A DNA stretch of 64,000 nt from Haliscomenobacter sp. (GTDB taxonomy: Bacteria; Bacteroidota; Bacteroidia; Chitinophagales; Saprospiraceae): NCBI GenBank assembly GCA_016713275.1, contig JADJPL010000016.1, forward strand, positions 101,441 through 165,440, read 5' to 3'. Below, piece after piece: positions 19,225 to 28,874 of this stretch (the stretch's first letter is position 1; each line of letters opens with the position of its first letter). The translations under genes were made by a program, and so were the position numbers. The notes under the pieces are model-generated. The model was not told the origin of the DNA. It saw nothing but the letters and a program-made list of their open reading frames with translations, and searched no databases.

Positions 19225-21817
19225 ATGACGAACTGGCACACCATCACCAAGGAAGAAGCCCTTCGGCAAACCAAAAGCCAAGCTACCGGGCTTTCTGCCG
19301 CCCAATCGGCAGCGGGGCTGCGGAAGCACGGGCGCAATGAACTGTTGGAAAAAAAGAAACGCCCCCCCTGGCTCCTTTTTTTCTACCAATTCAAGGACAC
19401 CATGATTTTGATCCTGATTGCCGCCGCTGTCCTATCGGGGCTGGTTGGCGACGTGAAAGACACGGTCGTCATATTGATCATCATCGCGCTGAATGCCGTC
19501 GTCGGCTTTTGGCAGGAATACCAGGCGGAAAAGGCAATGGCAGCCCTGAAAAAAATGACCCTACCCTCGGCAACGGTGCTGCGGGAGGGATCGCCGGTTG
19601 AAATAAACGCCGCCGAACTCGTGCCCGGCGATGTGGTGGCGCTCGAAACCGGAAATATGGTGCCCGCCGACCTGCGGCTAATAGAATCCCACTCCCTCCG
19701 CATCGAGGAGGCATCCCTCACCGGAGAATCCTCGGCGGCGGATAAGCAAACCGAGAAATTAGATACGGAAAAACGGCCCCTGGGCGACCGCACCAACATG
19801 GCCTACAAGAGCACCATCGTCACCTACGGCCGCGGCAGCGGGCTGGTAGTAGCAACAGGCATGAAGACCGAAATCGGTCAAATTGCCCAACTCTTGCAGG
19901 AAGATAGCACAATGACCCCCTTGCAGCAGCGACTTGCTGATTTTTCCAAAAACTGTCCATTGCTGTCGTTGGCATCTGCGTCGTCATTTACGGCGTGGGG
20001 CTGCTGCGTGGCGAAGACCCGGTGCAAATGCTGCTTACCGCCATCTCCGTCGCGGTGGCAGGCATCCCGGAAGCGCTCCCCGCCGTGGTCACCATCGCCC
20101 TGGCGCTCGGCGCACAGCGCATGGTGAAAAAACACGCCCTTATCCGCAAATTGCCCGCCGTCGAAACCCTCGGCTCCGTCACCTTTATCTGTACCGACAA
20201 AACCGGAACGCTCACCCAAAACCGGATGACCGTCACGGAAACATGGACGCCCGAAACCCCGCCTGCAGGCTTGGCGCTTTCCTCAAAAGATGCCCTGTTG
20301 CTCTGTATGGCCCTCAATCACGATGTGAAAAAAAACAAGCAGGGCGACCCCACAGGCGACCCTACCGAAATGGCGTTGGCCGTTTTTGCCAAAAAAACCT
20401 GCGTGCCGCAAAGCCCAAAACCTACCCCAGAAAGGCCGAACTCCCCTTTGATTCCGCCCGAAAAATGATGACTACCGTTCATCAATGGACGGATGGAACG
20501 TTTCTCGTCGTCACGAAAGGCGCACTTGAATCTGTGCTGCTCGCCTGCACCGGTACGGACGGAACAAGCATCACTACGGAAGCGGCAAAAATGGGGCAAA
20601 ACGGCTTGCGCGTATTGGCTTACGGCTACCGAATCTTGAACCAATTGCCTGCGGACATCTCGTCTGAAAATCTCGAAAAACAACTGCACTGCGCCGGGTT
20701 GGCGGGCATGATAGACCCGCCCCGCAAGGGGGCTGCCCGTGCCGTGGCCGATTGCCGCCGGGCTGGTATCGTGCCCGTCATGATTACCGGCGACCACCCC
20801 GAAACGGCGGCCGCCATCGCCCGGCAAATCGGCATATGGAGTGAAGCGACCGATTTGATCCTCACGGGCGTTGAATTGGAAGAAATGTCGAAGCATGATT
20901 TGGTCCAAAAAATCGAACACATAAAGGTGTATGCCCGGGTTTCTCCGCAGCAAAAATTGCGGATTGTAAAGACCCTGCAAAGCAAAAACCACTACGTTGC
21001 CATGACTGGAGACGGCGTCAACGACGCTCCTGCGCTCCGCCGGGCAAACATCGGCGTCGCGATGGGCATCACCGGTTCCGATGTGTCCAAGGAAGCCGCA
21101 GATATGATTCTGCTGGACGATAATTTTGCCACCCTCCTGAAGGCCGTCCGCGAAGGCAGACGTATTTATGACAACATCCGCAAGTTCATCAAGTACATCC
21201 TGACGGGCAACAGCGGCGAAATCTGGACGATTTTCCTTGCCCCCCTCATTGGGCTTCCCGTGCCGCTGCTGCCCATCCACATCCTGTGGGTCAACCTCGT
21301 GACCGACGGGCTGCCAGCGCTCGCCCTGGCAGCCGAGCCTGCCGAAAAGAACATCATGCAACTGCCGCCCCGCGACCCCAAGGAGGGCATTTTCGCCCAT
21401 GGGCTGGGCTGGCATATCCTGTGGGTTGGTCTGCTCATCGGCGCGATCTGCCTCGGAGTACAAGCCTGGGCGATACGCCACAACGACCCTAAATGGCAGA
21501 CTTATGTTTTCACGGTGCTTTGTTTCACCCAAATGGCGCACGTAATGGCTATCCGAAGCCCACGGTATTTTTTGTTCCGCCAAGGCATATTCACCAACCC
21601 GTTGCTCCTGGGCGCCATCCTGCTGACCTTTATTCTGCAACTCGCCTTGATTTACGTCCCCGTTTTGCAGAGCATCTTTTCCACACAGGCTCTCAGTTGG
21701 CAGGAACTCGGCGGCTGCATCCTCGTCTCGCTGTTGGTATTCCACGCCGTCGAGATGGAGAAGCTGGTGCGGAGCATGAGAAACGCGAAAGGGCGGGTGA
21801 ACGTGGAGCCATCCTGA
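19225..21817 (+). CDS. Calcium-type P2 P-type ATPase, with two single-base frame breaks
   Basis: This is a membrane cation pump of about 865 residues. The start at ATG 19225 gives MTNWHTITKEEALRQTKSQA, the cation-ATPase N-terminal domain. Motifs in order are TGES (actuator), PEALPAVVTIALALGAQRMV (TM4), DKTGTLTQN (phosphorylated Asp), the KGALE nucleotide site, MITGDH, TGDGVNDAPAL and the TM6 motif NLVTDGLPALALAAEPAEKN. The protein is whole only if read through two slips: an A5 run at 19948-19952 that should be A6, and an A7 run at 20391-20397 that should be A8. Both restore exact family sequence (DFSKKLSIAVVGICVV; VFAKKNLRAAKPKTYPRKAE). Calcium is the likely ion by family type. I treat the breaks as probable sequencing errors. 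Confidence 0.88.
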
Positions 21818-21957
21818 GCCAAACGAACAAAGTCGTTTTTTCCAAATGTAGGAATCTTGAAACCCTTCCCCAACTTCATGTAACGTTTACCTGTTTGATT
21901 ATAAGGAACTTTGTTCTTGAATCAAAAAACCCTTCCTTGAAATTGTTCATCAAATAC

Positions 21958-22484
21958 ATGGTCAGCAATCGCTGCAAGTTAGCAGTAAAGGAGGTATTGA
22001 AAAATCTTGGGGTACACTTCATCATTGTGGACCTGGGCGAGGTGGAAATCATGGAAGAGCTTTCCCAGGAGCAGCGGGCGCAACTGAGAGAAGGCCTCCT
22101 CCAAACAGGGCTTGAACTTATGGACGACCGGAAAGGCATTTTGATTGAACGCATTAAAAATGCCATCGTCGAAATGGTCCACCACTCGGACGACAGCCCA
22201 AAGACGAATTTCTCCGATTACCTGAGCGATAAACTACACTACGACTACACCTACCTGGCCAACCTCTTCTCGGAAGTACAGGGCGCTACCATCGGGCAAT
22301 TCATCATTGCCCATAAAATCGAGCGGATAAAAGAGCTGATTACCTATGGCGAGCTGAATATCTCGGAAATCGCCTGGAAAATGAATTACAGCAGCGTAGC
22401 GCATTTGAGCAATCAATTTAAAAAATCACCGGACTTACTCCCACCCATTTCAAACAGTTAAAGGAAAAAGGCGGAGCCCAATAG
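21958..22484 (+). CDS. AraC-type DNA-binding regulator (C-terminal end shifted by one base)
   Basis: This regulator of about 175 residues starts at ATG 21958 (MVSNRCKLAVKEVLKNLGVH). The C-terminal AraC domain spans about 75-170: FSDYLSDKLHYDYTYLANLF and HKIERIKELITYGELNISEI with WKMNYSSVAHLSNQFKK. At A6 (22420-22425) one A appears missing; adding it continues ITGLTPTHFKQLKEKGGAQ, the canonical AraC ending, to a stop at 22484. No ligand domain is present; the N-terminal 70 residues resemble those of small AraC proteins with a redox- or metal-type name in Bacteroidota. It lies 194 nt before a hybrid kinase and may control the operon that follows. Confidence 0.82.
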
Positions 22485-22677
22485 AGAAAATTGGAAACTT
22501 ATACGAGGACGAATGATCCGTGATGAATGACGCGGCGTATGGAGTTTCGGTGAATTACTTCAACGAATAAAAATCCCTCCATTCATAAATCCCCACTGCG
22601 CGGGGTAAGTTTTTCTGCTTTCAGAAGCCTGGCATAGATCATTCATCCTTGTTTTTCTACTCAATAAGTCAACTTGC

Positions 22678-24670
22678 ATGGAACATAAAAAACAAGAATC
22701 CCAATACGCCCGCAGCCTGATTGAAGCCAGCCTCGACCCCCTGATCACCATCAGTACCGGGGGCAAAATCACAGATATGAACCTCGCAACGGTTCACATC
22801 ACGGGCAAGGCCAGGGAAGCGCTCATTGGCACGGACTTTTTCGACTATTTTACCGAGCCGGAAAAAGCACGGAAGATATATCAGGAAGTGTTCGCGAAGG
22901 GCTTCGTGACGGATTACCCGCTCACCATCACCGATCACAAGCTGACCGATGTGCTGTTCAACGGCTCTGTTTACAAAGATGCCAAAGGAAAAGTAATGGG
23001 CGCCGTGGTGGTCGCCAGGGACATCACCGAGCAAAAAAGGTTTGAAACGGAATTGATTGAAGCAAAAGAATTTGCGGAACTGGCAGCGGGTATTGCCGAC
23101 GAAGCAAAAAACAAAGCCGAAGCCGCCGCACAAATCGCCGAAGATGCCGTCAAGTCGAAGCAGCATTTTTGTCCAATATGAGCCACGAGATTCGCACCCC
23201 CATGAATGCGATTATCGGGTTTACGAAAGTGATGCTGAAGACCGAACTGTCGGCCAAGCAAAAGGAATACCTGACGGCCATAAAGATGAGCGGCGACGCC
23301 CTGATCGTGCTGATCAACGATATATTGGACCTGGCAAAAGTGGATGCCGGAAAAATGACCTTCGAACAGACCCGCTTCAAAATGGCACAATCCATATCCG
23401 CTATGCTCCATTTGTTCGAGGCGAAAATCCAGGAAAAGAATTTAGAATTGGTCAAAGAATACGACGCCAACATTCCCGAACTATTGGTGGGCGACCCGGT
23501 GCGTTTGCACCAGATTATTATGAACCTGATGAGCAATGCGGTCAAGTTTACCGCAAAAGGACGGATCACCGTGCGGGTGAGGCTGCTCGAAGAGAACGAG
23601 GAAAGCGCAACCGTTGAATTTGCGATTGCAGACACCGGCATCGGGATCATAGACAGCAAACGGGATAAGATTTTTGAAAACTTCCAGCAGGCGTCCAGCG
23701 CTACCGCCCGGCTGTTCGGGGGCACGGGGCTGGGGCTCGCTATCTCCAAGCAGTTGGTAGAACAACAAGGCGGCAGCATCCGGGTAAAAAGCAAGGTAGA
23801 CGAAGGCTCCGAGTTTTGCTTTGTATTGAACTTCCAAAAAACAAACGACATATCCGATTTGGAAACCTCCTTAATCGAACAAGACACCGAAGCCCTGAAC
23901 ATCAATGTGCTGGTGGTGGAAGACATGGTCCTCAACCAATTGCTGATGAAAACCCTGCTCGACGATTTCGGCTTCGAGCGGGATATTGCCCATAATGGCC
24001 GCATTGCCATCGAAAAAATGCAACTTAATTCGTATGATATTATCTTGATGGACTTGCACATGCCCGAAATGAACGGTTTCGAGGCAACGGAATACATCCG
24101 CAATCAGCTCCATTCCAAAATCCCCATCATCGCCCTCACCGCCGACGTCACCACCGTTGATTTGGCAAAATGCAGAGCTGTCGGCATGACCGATTATATC
24201 GCAAAACCCGTGGACGAGCGCTTGTTGTACAGCAAAATAGTCAGCCTGGTGAAGAAAACCACGCCACCTGTTGTGGAGATCGCACTGGAACCCGACCCAG
24301 TCCAAAAGCTGAAATGTACCAACCTCGAATATTTAACCCAACGAACCAAAAACAACCCAACCTTAATCATGGAAATGATCACCGCTTATCTGGAACAAAC
24401 GCCGCACCTCATCAGTGCCATGAAGCTTAGTGCACAGGATAAAGATTGGGATGCGCTGTATGCTACCGTGCATAAGATGATCCCCTCGTTTTCCATCATG
24501 GGAATCAGCGCCTATTTTGAAACCATAGCCAAAAAAGTTCAGGACTACGCACGGACGCAACAACAGGAGAAAGCATCTTTGATTTGGTCTTGCAATTGGA
24601 GAACGTATGCGTACAGGCTTGCAGGGAGTTAGAGGAGGAAAGTAACCGGATTAAAAAGATACAGGGATGA
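22678..24670 (+). CDS. Hybrid histidine kinase: PAS - HisKA - HATPase - receiver - Hpt, with two single-base breaks
   Basis: The PAS domain is at about residues 10-120, followed by a coiled linker rich in A, E and K. HisKA has the H-box NMSHEIRTPMNAIIGF. HATPase has the N-box HQIIMNLMSNAVKFT, DTGIGI and GGTGLGLAIS. The receiver has VLVVEDMVLNQLL, phosphoacceptor Asp in IILMDLHMPEMNGFEAT, and YIAKPVDE. The C-terminal Hpt-like helix has LYATVHKMIPSFSIMG. A T5 run at 23166-23170 should be T6 to join KSKQHFLSNMSHEIRT. A missing base near 24570 separates the last 32 residues, whose true frame ends VQACRELEEESNRIKKIQG at TGA 24668-24670. That stop overlaps the next gene's ATG by four bases (ATGA), proof that the corrected frame is right. 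There is no membrane segment, so this is a cytoplasmic phosphorelay kinase. Confidence 0.88.
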
Positions 24671-25101
24671 AAAATGAAGCTAAAATAAAGCTGTTTTTGA
24701 TAGACGACGACGCTGTTTTTTTGAAATTACTGGCCATTGAATTTCTGCAACATGCCGACTTTGACGTAGAAACCTATCCAACCGGGGAGCTTTGCCTGAA
24801 GCACTTGCCCAACGCCCCGGACGTCATCATTTTGGACTATCACCTGGACGGAATCGTCAAAAACGCCATGAATGGCATTGAGACGTTGGACAAGATAAAA
24901 GCCTACAACCCCGATATTCCTGTGATCATGTTGTCCTCCCAGGATAAAATTGACGTGGCCGTCAATTGCATGCACCATCGGGCCTTCGATTATGTGGTGA
25001 AAAGCGAGACCGCTTTTATGCGCCTGCAAAAAATCATCACTACCATTTTCCGCTACAAAAAAATGGAAAAAGAATTGAATTGGTATATGGAACGAATGTG
25101 A
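24667..25101 (+). CDS. Stand-alone response-regulator receiver
   Basis: This 144-residue single receiver domain has acidic pocket D13-D14-D15, phosphoacceptor D57 (VIILDYHLDG), Ser/Thr switch in IMLSSQDK at about 94-96, and a lysine in YVVKSE at about 113. There is no output domain, so it probably acts in a phosphorelay with the preceding hybrid kinase, with which it overlaps by 4 nt (ATGA). The C-terminal tail ends in a short helix (YKKMEKELNWYMERM). The gene is intact. Confidence 0.9.
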   Translation: MKNEAKIKLFLIDDDAVFLKLLAIEFLQHADFDVETYPTGELCLKHLPNAPDVIILDYHLDGIVKNAMNGIETLDKIKAYNPDIPVIMLSSQDKIDVAVNCMHHRAFDYVVKSETAFMRLQKIITTIFRYKKMEKELNWYMERM

Positions 25102-25250
25102 GCTATGCCCAGGTACTCCTCCAGAATGTGTGAATAATGTAACCTTTTCTAATAAAAGCGTAACGCAACCCAATGCCAAAAGCCTGAAATTTATAGATTC
25201 AAAATTCGTTCTCACCTCCCCACAACTGCGGGGGTTAAAAACAAAAAATA

Positions 25251-25433
25251 ATGAGCAAAGACAAAGGAAGCAAAGACAAAAAGAAATCCCCGGCCAGCAA
25301 AACAGGCGGCAAAGATAAAGCCGTGTCGGCCTACAAATCAGAAGGAAAAAGCGGCGCCGAAAAACCCGGCCTCGACGTTTTCAGCCCAAAATCGGACAGC
25401 AAACCAGCCCCAAACCCCAAAAACAAAGCATGA
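25251..25433 (+). CDS. Small Lys/Ser-rich basic protein, unrecognised
   Basis: This 60-residue protein (MSKDKGSKDKKKSPASKTGG...PAPNPKNKA) is low in complexity, strongly basic, has no signal peptide, and is probably disordered. Its stop TGA overlaps the ATG of the GH130 gene in the ATGA form, which argues that it is really translated and coupled to that gene. I do not know a function; a nucleic-acid- or polysaccharide-binding tail or an RNA-chaperone-like role is possible. Confidence 0.6.
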   Translation: MSKDKGSKDKKKSPASKTGGKDKAVSAYKSEGKSGAEKPGLDVFSPKSDSKPAPNPKNKA

Positions 25434-26473
25434 TTGAAGTCACCAAACATGGGGTGATTCTTGAGAAAACTATGCTCGGTTTTGAAAACCAAGGCGTCCT
25501 GAACCCTGCCGTGATCCAGGAGGGCGACAGCGTCCACGTTTTCTACAGGGCAGTCAGCAAGGGCAATTACTCCAGTATCGGGTATTGCCGGTTGGACGGG
25601 CCACTCACCGTGGCAGAACGCAGCGCGGTGCCCGTCATATTTCCTCAGACCGACTACGAATCGCACGGGGTAGAAGACCCCCGAATCACCAAAATCGACG
25701 ACCTGTATTACCTTACCTACACGGCGTTCGATGGCGTCAATGCGTTGGGCGCCCTGGCTACTTCAACGGATTTGCGGCATTTCGATAAGCAGGGCGTCAT
25801 CGTGCCGCAAATAGCCTATGAGGAGTTTAAACACCTGGCCGAATGCAGCGGGGGGTTAAACGAAAAATATGCCCGCTATAACGACCGGAGCAGCTTTTTT
25901 TCAAGCGCGGAAAAAAAAGTGATGCTTTGGGATAAAAACGTGGTTTTATTCCCAAGGAAAATTAACGGGAAAATTTATTTCCTGCACCGCATCAAGCCGG
26001 ATATTCAAATCGCTTCCATCAATGATTTTCAGGAATTAACCAAAGAATTTTGGGAGCAATATTTTCTGCATTTCAGAAAAAATATCGCGCTAAAGCCCCG
26101 CTACCACCACGAAGTGAGCTATATCGGCGGAGGCTGCCCGCCCATCGAAACACCGGAGGGTTGGCTGCTGATTTATCACGGGGTCCACGATACCAACAAA
26201 GGCTTTGTTTATGCGGCCTGTGCGGCTTTGCTGGATTTGAAAAACCCTGAACAAGAAATTGCAAGGTTGCCGTATGCGTTGTTCAAACCAGAGTACGCCT
26301 GGGAACTGAAGGGCGAAGTGAATAACGTATGTTTCCCAACAGGTACTGCCTTGTTTGACGACACCTTGTACATTTATTATGGCGCCGCCGACGAGCGCAT
26401 TGCCTGTGCTTCGTTGAGCCTGGCTGGGTTGTTGGCGGAATTGCTGCTCAATATCCAAAAAGATGAAAAATGA
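25430..26473 (+). CDS. GH130-family glycoside phosphorylase-like protein
   Basis: This 347-residue five-bladed propeller enzyme is of the GH130 type. Family landmarks are GVEDPRITKIDDLYYLTYTA, GGGCPPIETPEGWLLIYHGV and IYYGAADERIACASL. GH130 members are mostly beta-mannoside phosphorylases acting on beta-1,2- or beta-1,4-linked mannosides with inorganic phosphate. There is no signal peptide, so it is cytoplasmic. The gene overlaps the small basic gene by 4 nt and the GT4 gene by 11 nt, which indicates tight co-translation. Pairing with a glycosyltransferase suggests synthesis or turnover of an intracellular mannose-containing oligosaccharide. The precise linkage is not readable. Confidence 0.85.
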   Translation: MIEVTKHGVILEKTMLGFENQGVLNPAVIQEGDSVHVFYRAVSKGNYSSIGYCRLDGPLTVAERSAVPVIFPQTDYESHGVEDPRITKIDDLYYLTYTAFDGVNALGALATSTDLRHFDKQGVIVPQIAYEEFKHLAECSGGLNEKYARYNDRSSFFSSAEKKVMLWDKNVVLFPRKINGKIYFLHRIKPDIQIASINDFQELTKEFWEQYFLHFRKNIALKPRYHHEVSYIGGGCPPIETPEGWLLIYHGVHDTNKGFVYAACAALLDLKNPEQEIARLPYALFKPEYAWELKGEVNNVCFPTGTALFDDTLYIYYGAADERIACASLSLAGLLAELLLNIQKDEK

Positions 26474-28844
26474 ACTTATTGCATACCCACCGCGCATAGC
26501 TCAACCTGAATTTTTGACCGGCAAAAGGAGCATTGCACAACAGGAAATCGCAGCCTCGAACTCCAGCTTGCCTGGAATCTTGATCCTCACTTCCTACCCG
26601 CCAAGAGAATGCGGCATCGCCACCTATTCGCAGGATTTGCTAAAGGCGCTGGACAACAAATTCAGCAATTCGTTTTCCCTCAAAGTCTGTGCGCTGGAGG
26701 CTGGAACCAACGAGTATACTTACCCCGACGAAGTAAAATATGTGCTCGACACCACCGATGCCGGCCAATATATCGAATTGGCAAATACCATCAACCGGGA
26801 CAATAGCATCATGTTCGTCGTGATACAGCATGAATTTGGCTTTTTTCAGGAGGCTGGCGAAGAGGCATTCCCCCAATTCTTATACACCCTTACGAAATCC
26901 GCCGTCCTTGTTTTTCACACCGTGCTTCCCAAGCCCGATGCCGCCCTGAAAGAAAAGGTCAGCCGATTGGCGGCGGCCTGCGATGCCCTTGTGGTAATGA
27001 CTAAAACCTCCCAGAAAATATTGAAAGACGACTATGGCATCCCGACCCAAAAAGTGGAGGTCATTGCGCACGGCACCCACCTCGTACCCCATCTGGACAA
27101 AGATGCGCTGAAAGAAAAACATGGCCTGACCAGCCGAAAAGTGTTGTCCACTTTCGGGCTGCTCAGGTCAGGAAAAAGCATTGAAACTACGCTGGACTCC
27201 CTGCCCGCCATCATCGAATCAAACCCCGATGCACTGTTTTTGGTCATCGGAAAAACGCACCCCAGCGTGGTCAAATCGGAAGGAGAAAAATACCGGGACC
27301 TGCTGGAAGCGAAGGTGGAGGCCTTATCGCTCCAATCGCATGTTAAGTTTATCAACCGCTACCTTCCCTTGCAGGACTTGTTAGAGTACCTGCAAATGAC
27401 CGACATCTACCTGTTTACCTCCAAAGACCGCCATCAGGCCGTTAGCGGCACCTTTTCGTATGCGATGAGCTGTGGTTGCCCCATTATTTCCACACCGATT
27501 CCTCATGCCAAGGAGGTGCTTCGCCAGAATACGGGCATCCTCGTTGATTTTCAAAGCCCACAGCAATTGGCGGATGCCGTCAACCGCCTGATGGGCGACG
27601 AGCCGCTGCGTAGCGCATTCAGCACCAACACATTGCAACGCATTGCGCCCACTTCGTGGGAAAATTCCGCAATTGCCCATGCCTCCCTCTTTCAGAAAAT
27701 TGCCGGGCCACTGCCAAGCGAGAATGGTTCTAAATATAAGACAACCTGTCCGTTCCCCCAGTCCGCCTTCCCAAACCAAAAGATTTCGCTGGAATACCGC
27801 ATGCCCGTCCTCAACCTGGCGCATGTACTTGAAATGACCACGGAGGTCGGCATGATCCAGTTTTCAAAAATCAACCAGCCCGACCTCGATTCCGGCTATA
27901 CGCTCGACGACAATGCACGGGCTTTGGTGGCCCTGCTCATGCACTATGAGTGGTCGGGCGACCGGGCAGACCTGAGGCTAATCCGAACCTACCTGAATTT
28001 CATTGAATTCTGCCAACAACCCACGGGCGATTTCCTGAATTATGTAGACAGCGAGCGAAATTTTACCCCGCAAAATAACGAAACCAACCTCTCGGACTCC
28101 AATGGGAGGGCTATCTGGGCATTGGGGTATTTGGTGTCAAAAAGCGCCATCTTGCCCGCCGATATACTGGCAAAAGCAGAGCATGTCATGCAACGGGTAT
28201 TGCCCGTGATGGACGCCATGCACTCCACCCGATCCATGGCTTTTTCCATCAAAGGCTTATATTATTTCAACCAGGAAAAGCAGCTGCCTGCAGTCTTGCG
28301 GCTTATCCAACTATTTGGCGACCGGCTGTTGCAAATGTACCGCCACGAATCGGAGCACAACTGGAAATGGTACGAAGACTACCTGACCTACGCCAACGCT
28401 ATCCTGCCAGAGGCCATGCTCTGCGCCTGGCAAGCGACCGGAAACCCCGTTTATAAAGAAACCGCAAAAGCCTCGCTCGATTTTCTGTTGTCGCTCACCT
28501 TCAAGGATGGCCGAATCAAAGTCATCTCCAACATAGGCTGGATGCACAAGGGCCAGGAGCCGTTGCCGCTGGTAAAAGGCGCCGAACAGCCCATTGACAT
28601 CGCCTATACCGTCCTTGCACTGGAACGGTTTTACGATGTGTTCAAAGACGAAGCGTGTTCCCAAAAAATGGCCGTAGCGTTCAATTGGTTCCTGGGTAAT
28701 AACCACCTGCGCCAAATCATTTCCACCCCTTGCACGGGCGGCTGTTACGATGGCCTGGAGGAGCGAAATGTGAACCTCAATCAAGGCGCTGAGTCCACCT
28801 TGAGCTACCTGATGGCGCGGATGTGCATGGAAAATAACAGATAA
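26463..28844 (+). CDS. GT4 glycosyltransferase fused to a C-terminal alpha/alpha-barrel domain
   Basis: This 793-residue protein carries a GT-B fold of the GT4 family at about 35-430: ILTSYPPRECGIATYSQDLL at the start of the N-lobe, and AVSGTFSYAMSCGCPIISTP near residue 325 in the donor-binding C-lobe. From about 440 to the end is a helical repeat domain of the six-hairpin type (DSGYTLDDNARALVALLMHY, SNGRAIWALGY, WKWYEDYLTYANAILPEAML), as in glycosidases and epimerases. It is probably cytoplasmic. It overlaps the GH130 gene by 11 nt. The combination suggests that one polypeptide both transfers and trims or binds a sugar, working with the GH130 enzyme. No frame break is seen. Confidence 0.82.
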   Translation: MKNELIAYPPRIAQPEFLTGKRSIAQQEIAASNSSLPGILILTSYPPRECGIATYSQDLLKALDNKFSNSFSLKVCALEAGTNEYTYPDEVKYVLDTTDAGQYIELANTINRDNSIMFVVIQHEFGFFQEAGEEAFPQFLYTLTKSAVLVFHTVLPKPDAALKEKVSRLAAACDALVVMTKTSQKILKDDYGIPTQKVEVIAHGTHLVPHLDKDALKEKHGLTSRKVLSTFGLLRSGKSIETTLDSLPAIIESNPDALFLVIGKTHPSVVKSEGEKYRDLLEAKVEALSLQSHVKFINRYLPLQDLLEYLQMTDIYLFTSKDRHQAVSGTFSYAMSCGCPIISTPIPHAKEVLRQNTGILVDFQSPQQLADAVNRLMGDEPLRSAFSTNTLQRIAPTSWENSAIAHASLFQKIAGPLPSENGSKYKTTCPFPQSAFPNQKISLEYRMPVLNLAHVLEMTTEVGMIQFSKINQPDLDSGYTLDDNARALVALLMHYEWSGDRADLRLIRTYLNFIEFCQQPTGDFLNYVDSERNFTPQNNETNLSDSNGRAIWALGYLVSKSAILPADILAKAEHVMQRVLPVMDAMHSTRSMAFSIKGLYYFNQEKQLPAVLRLIQLFGDRLLQMYRHESEHNWKWYEDYLTYANAILPEAMLCAWQATGNPVYKETAKASLDFLLSLTFKDGRIKVISNIGWMHKGQEPLPLVKGAEQPIDIAYTVLALERFYDVFKDEACSQKMAVAFNWFLGNNHLRQIISTPCTGGCYDGLEERNVNLNQGAESTLSYLMARMCMENNR

Positions 28845-28874
28845 CGCGCCCCACCAACCACCAACCACTAACCA

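Noticed and set aside
20318..21745. A 475-residue open frame on the minus strand opposite the P-type ATPase
   Set aside because: It is a shadow of the ATPase gene: the plus strand carries all P-type ATPase motifs in order, and the minus-strand product has no recognisable features.
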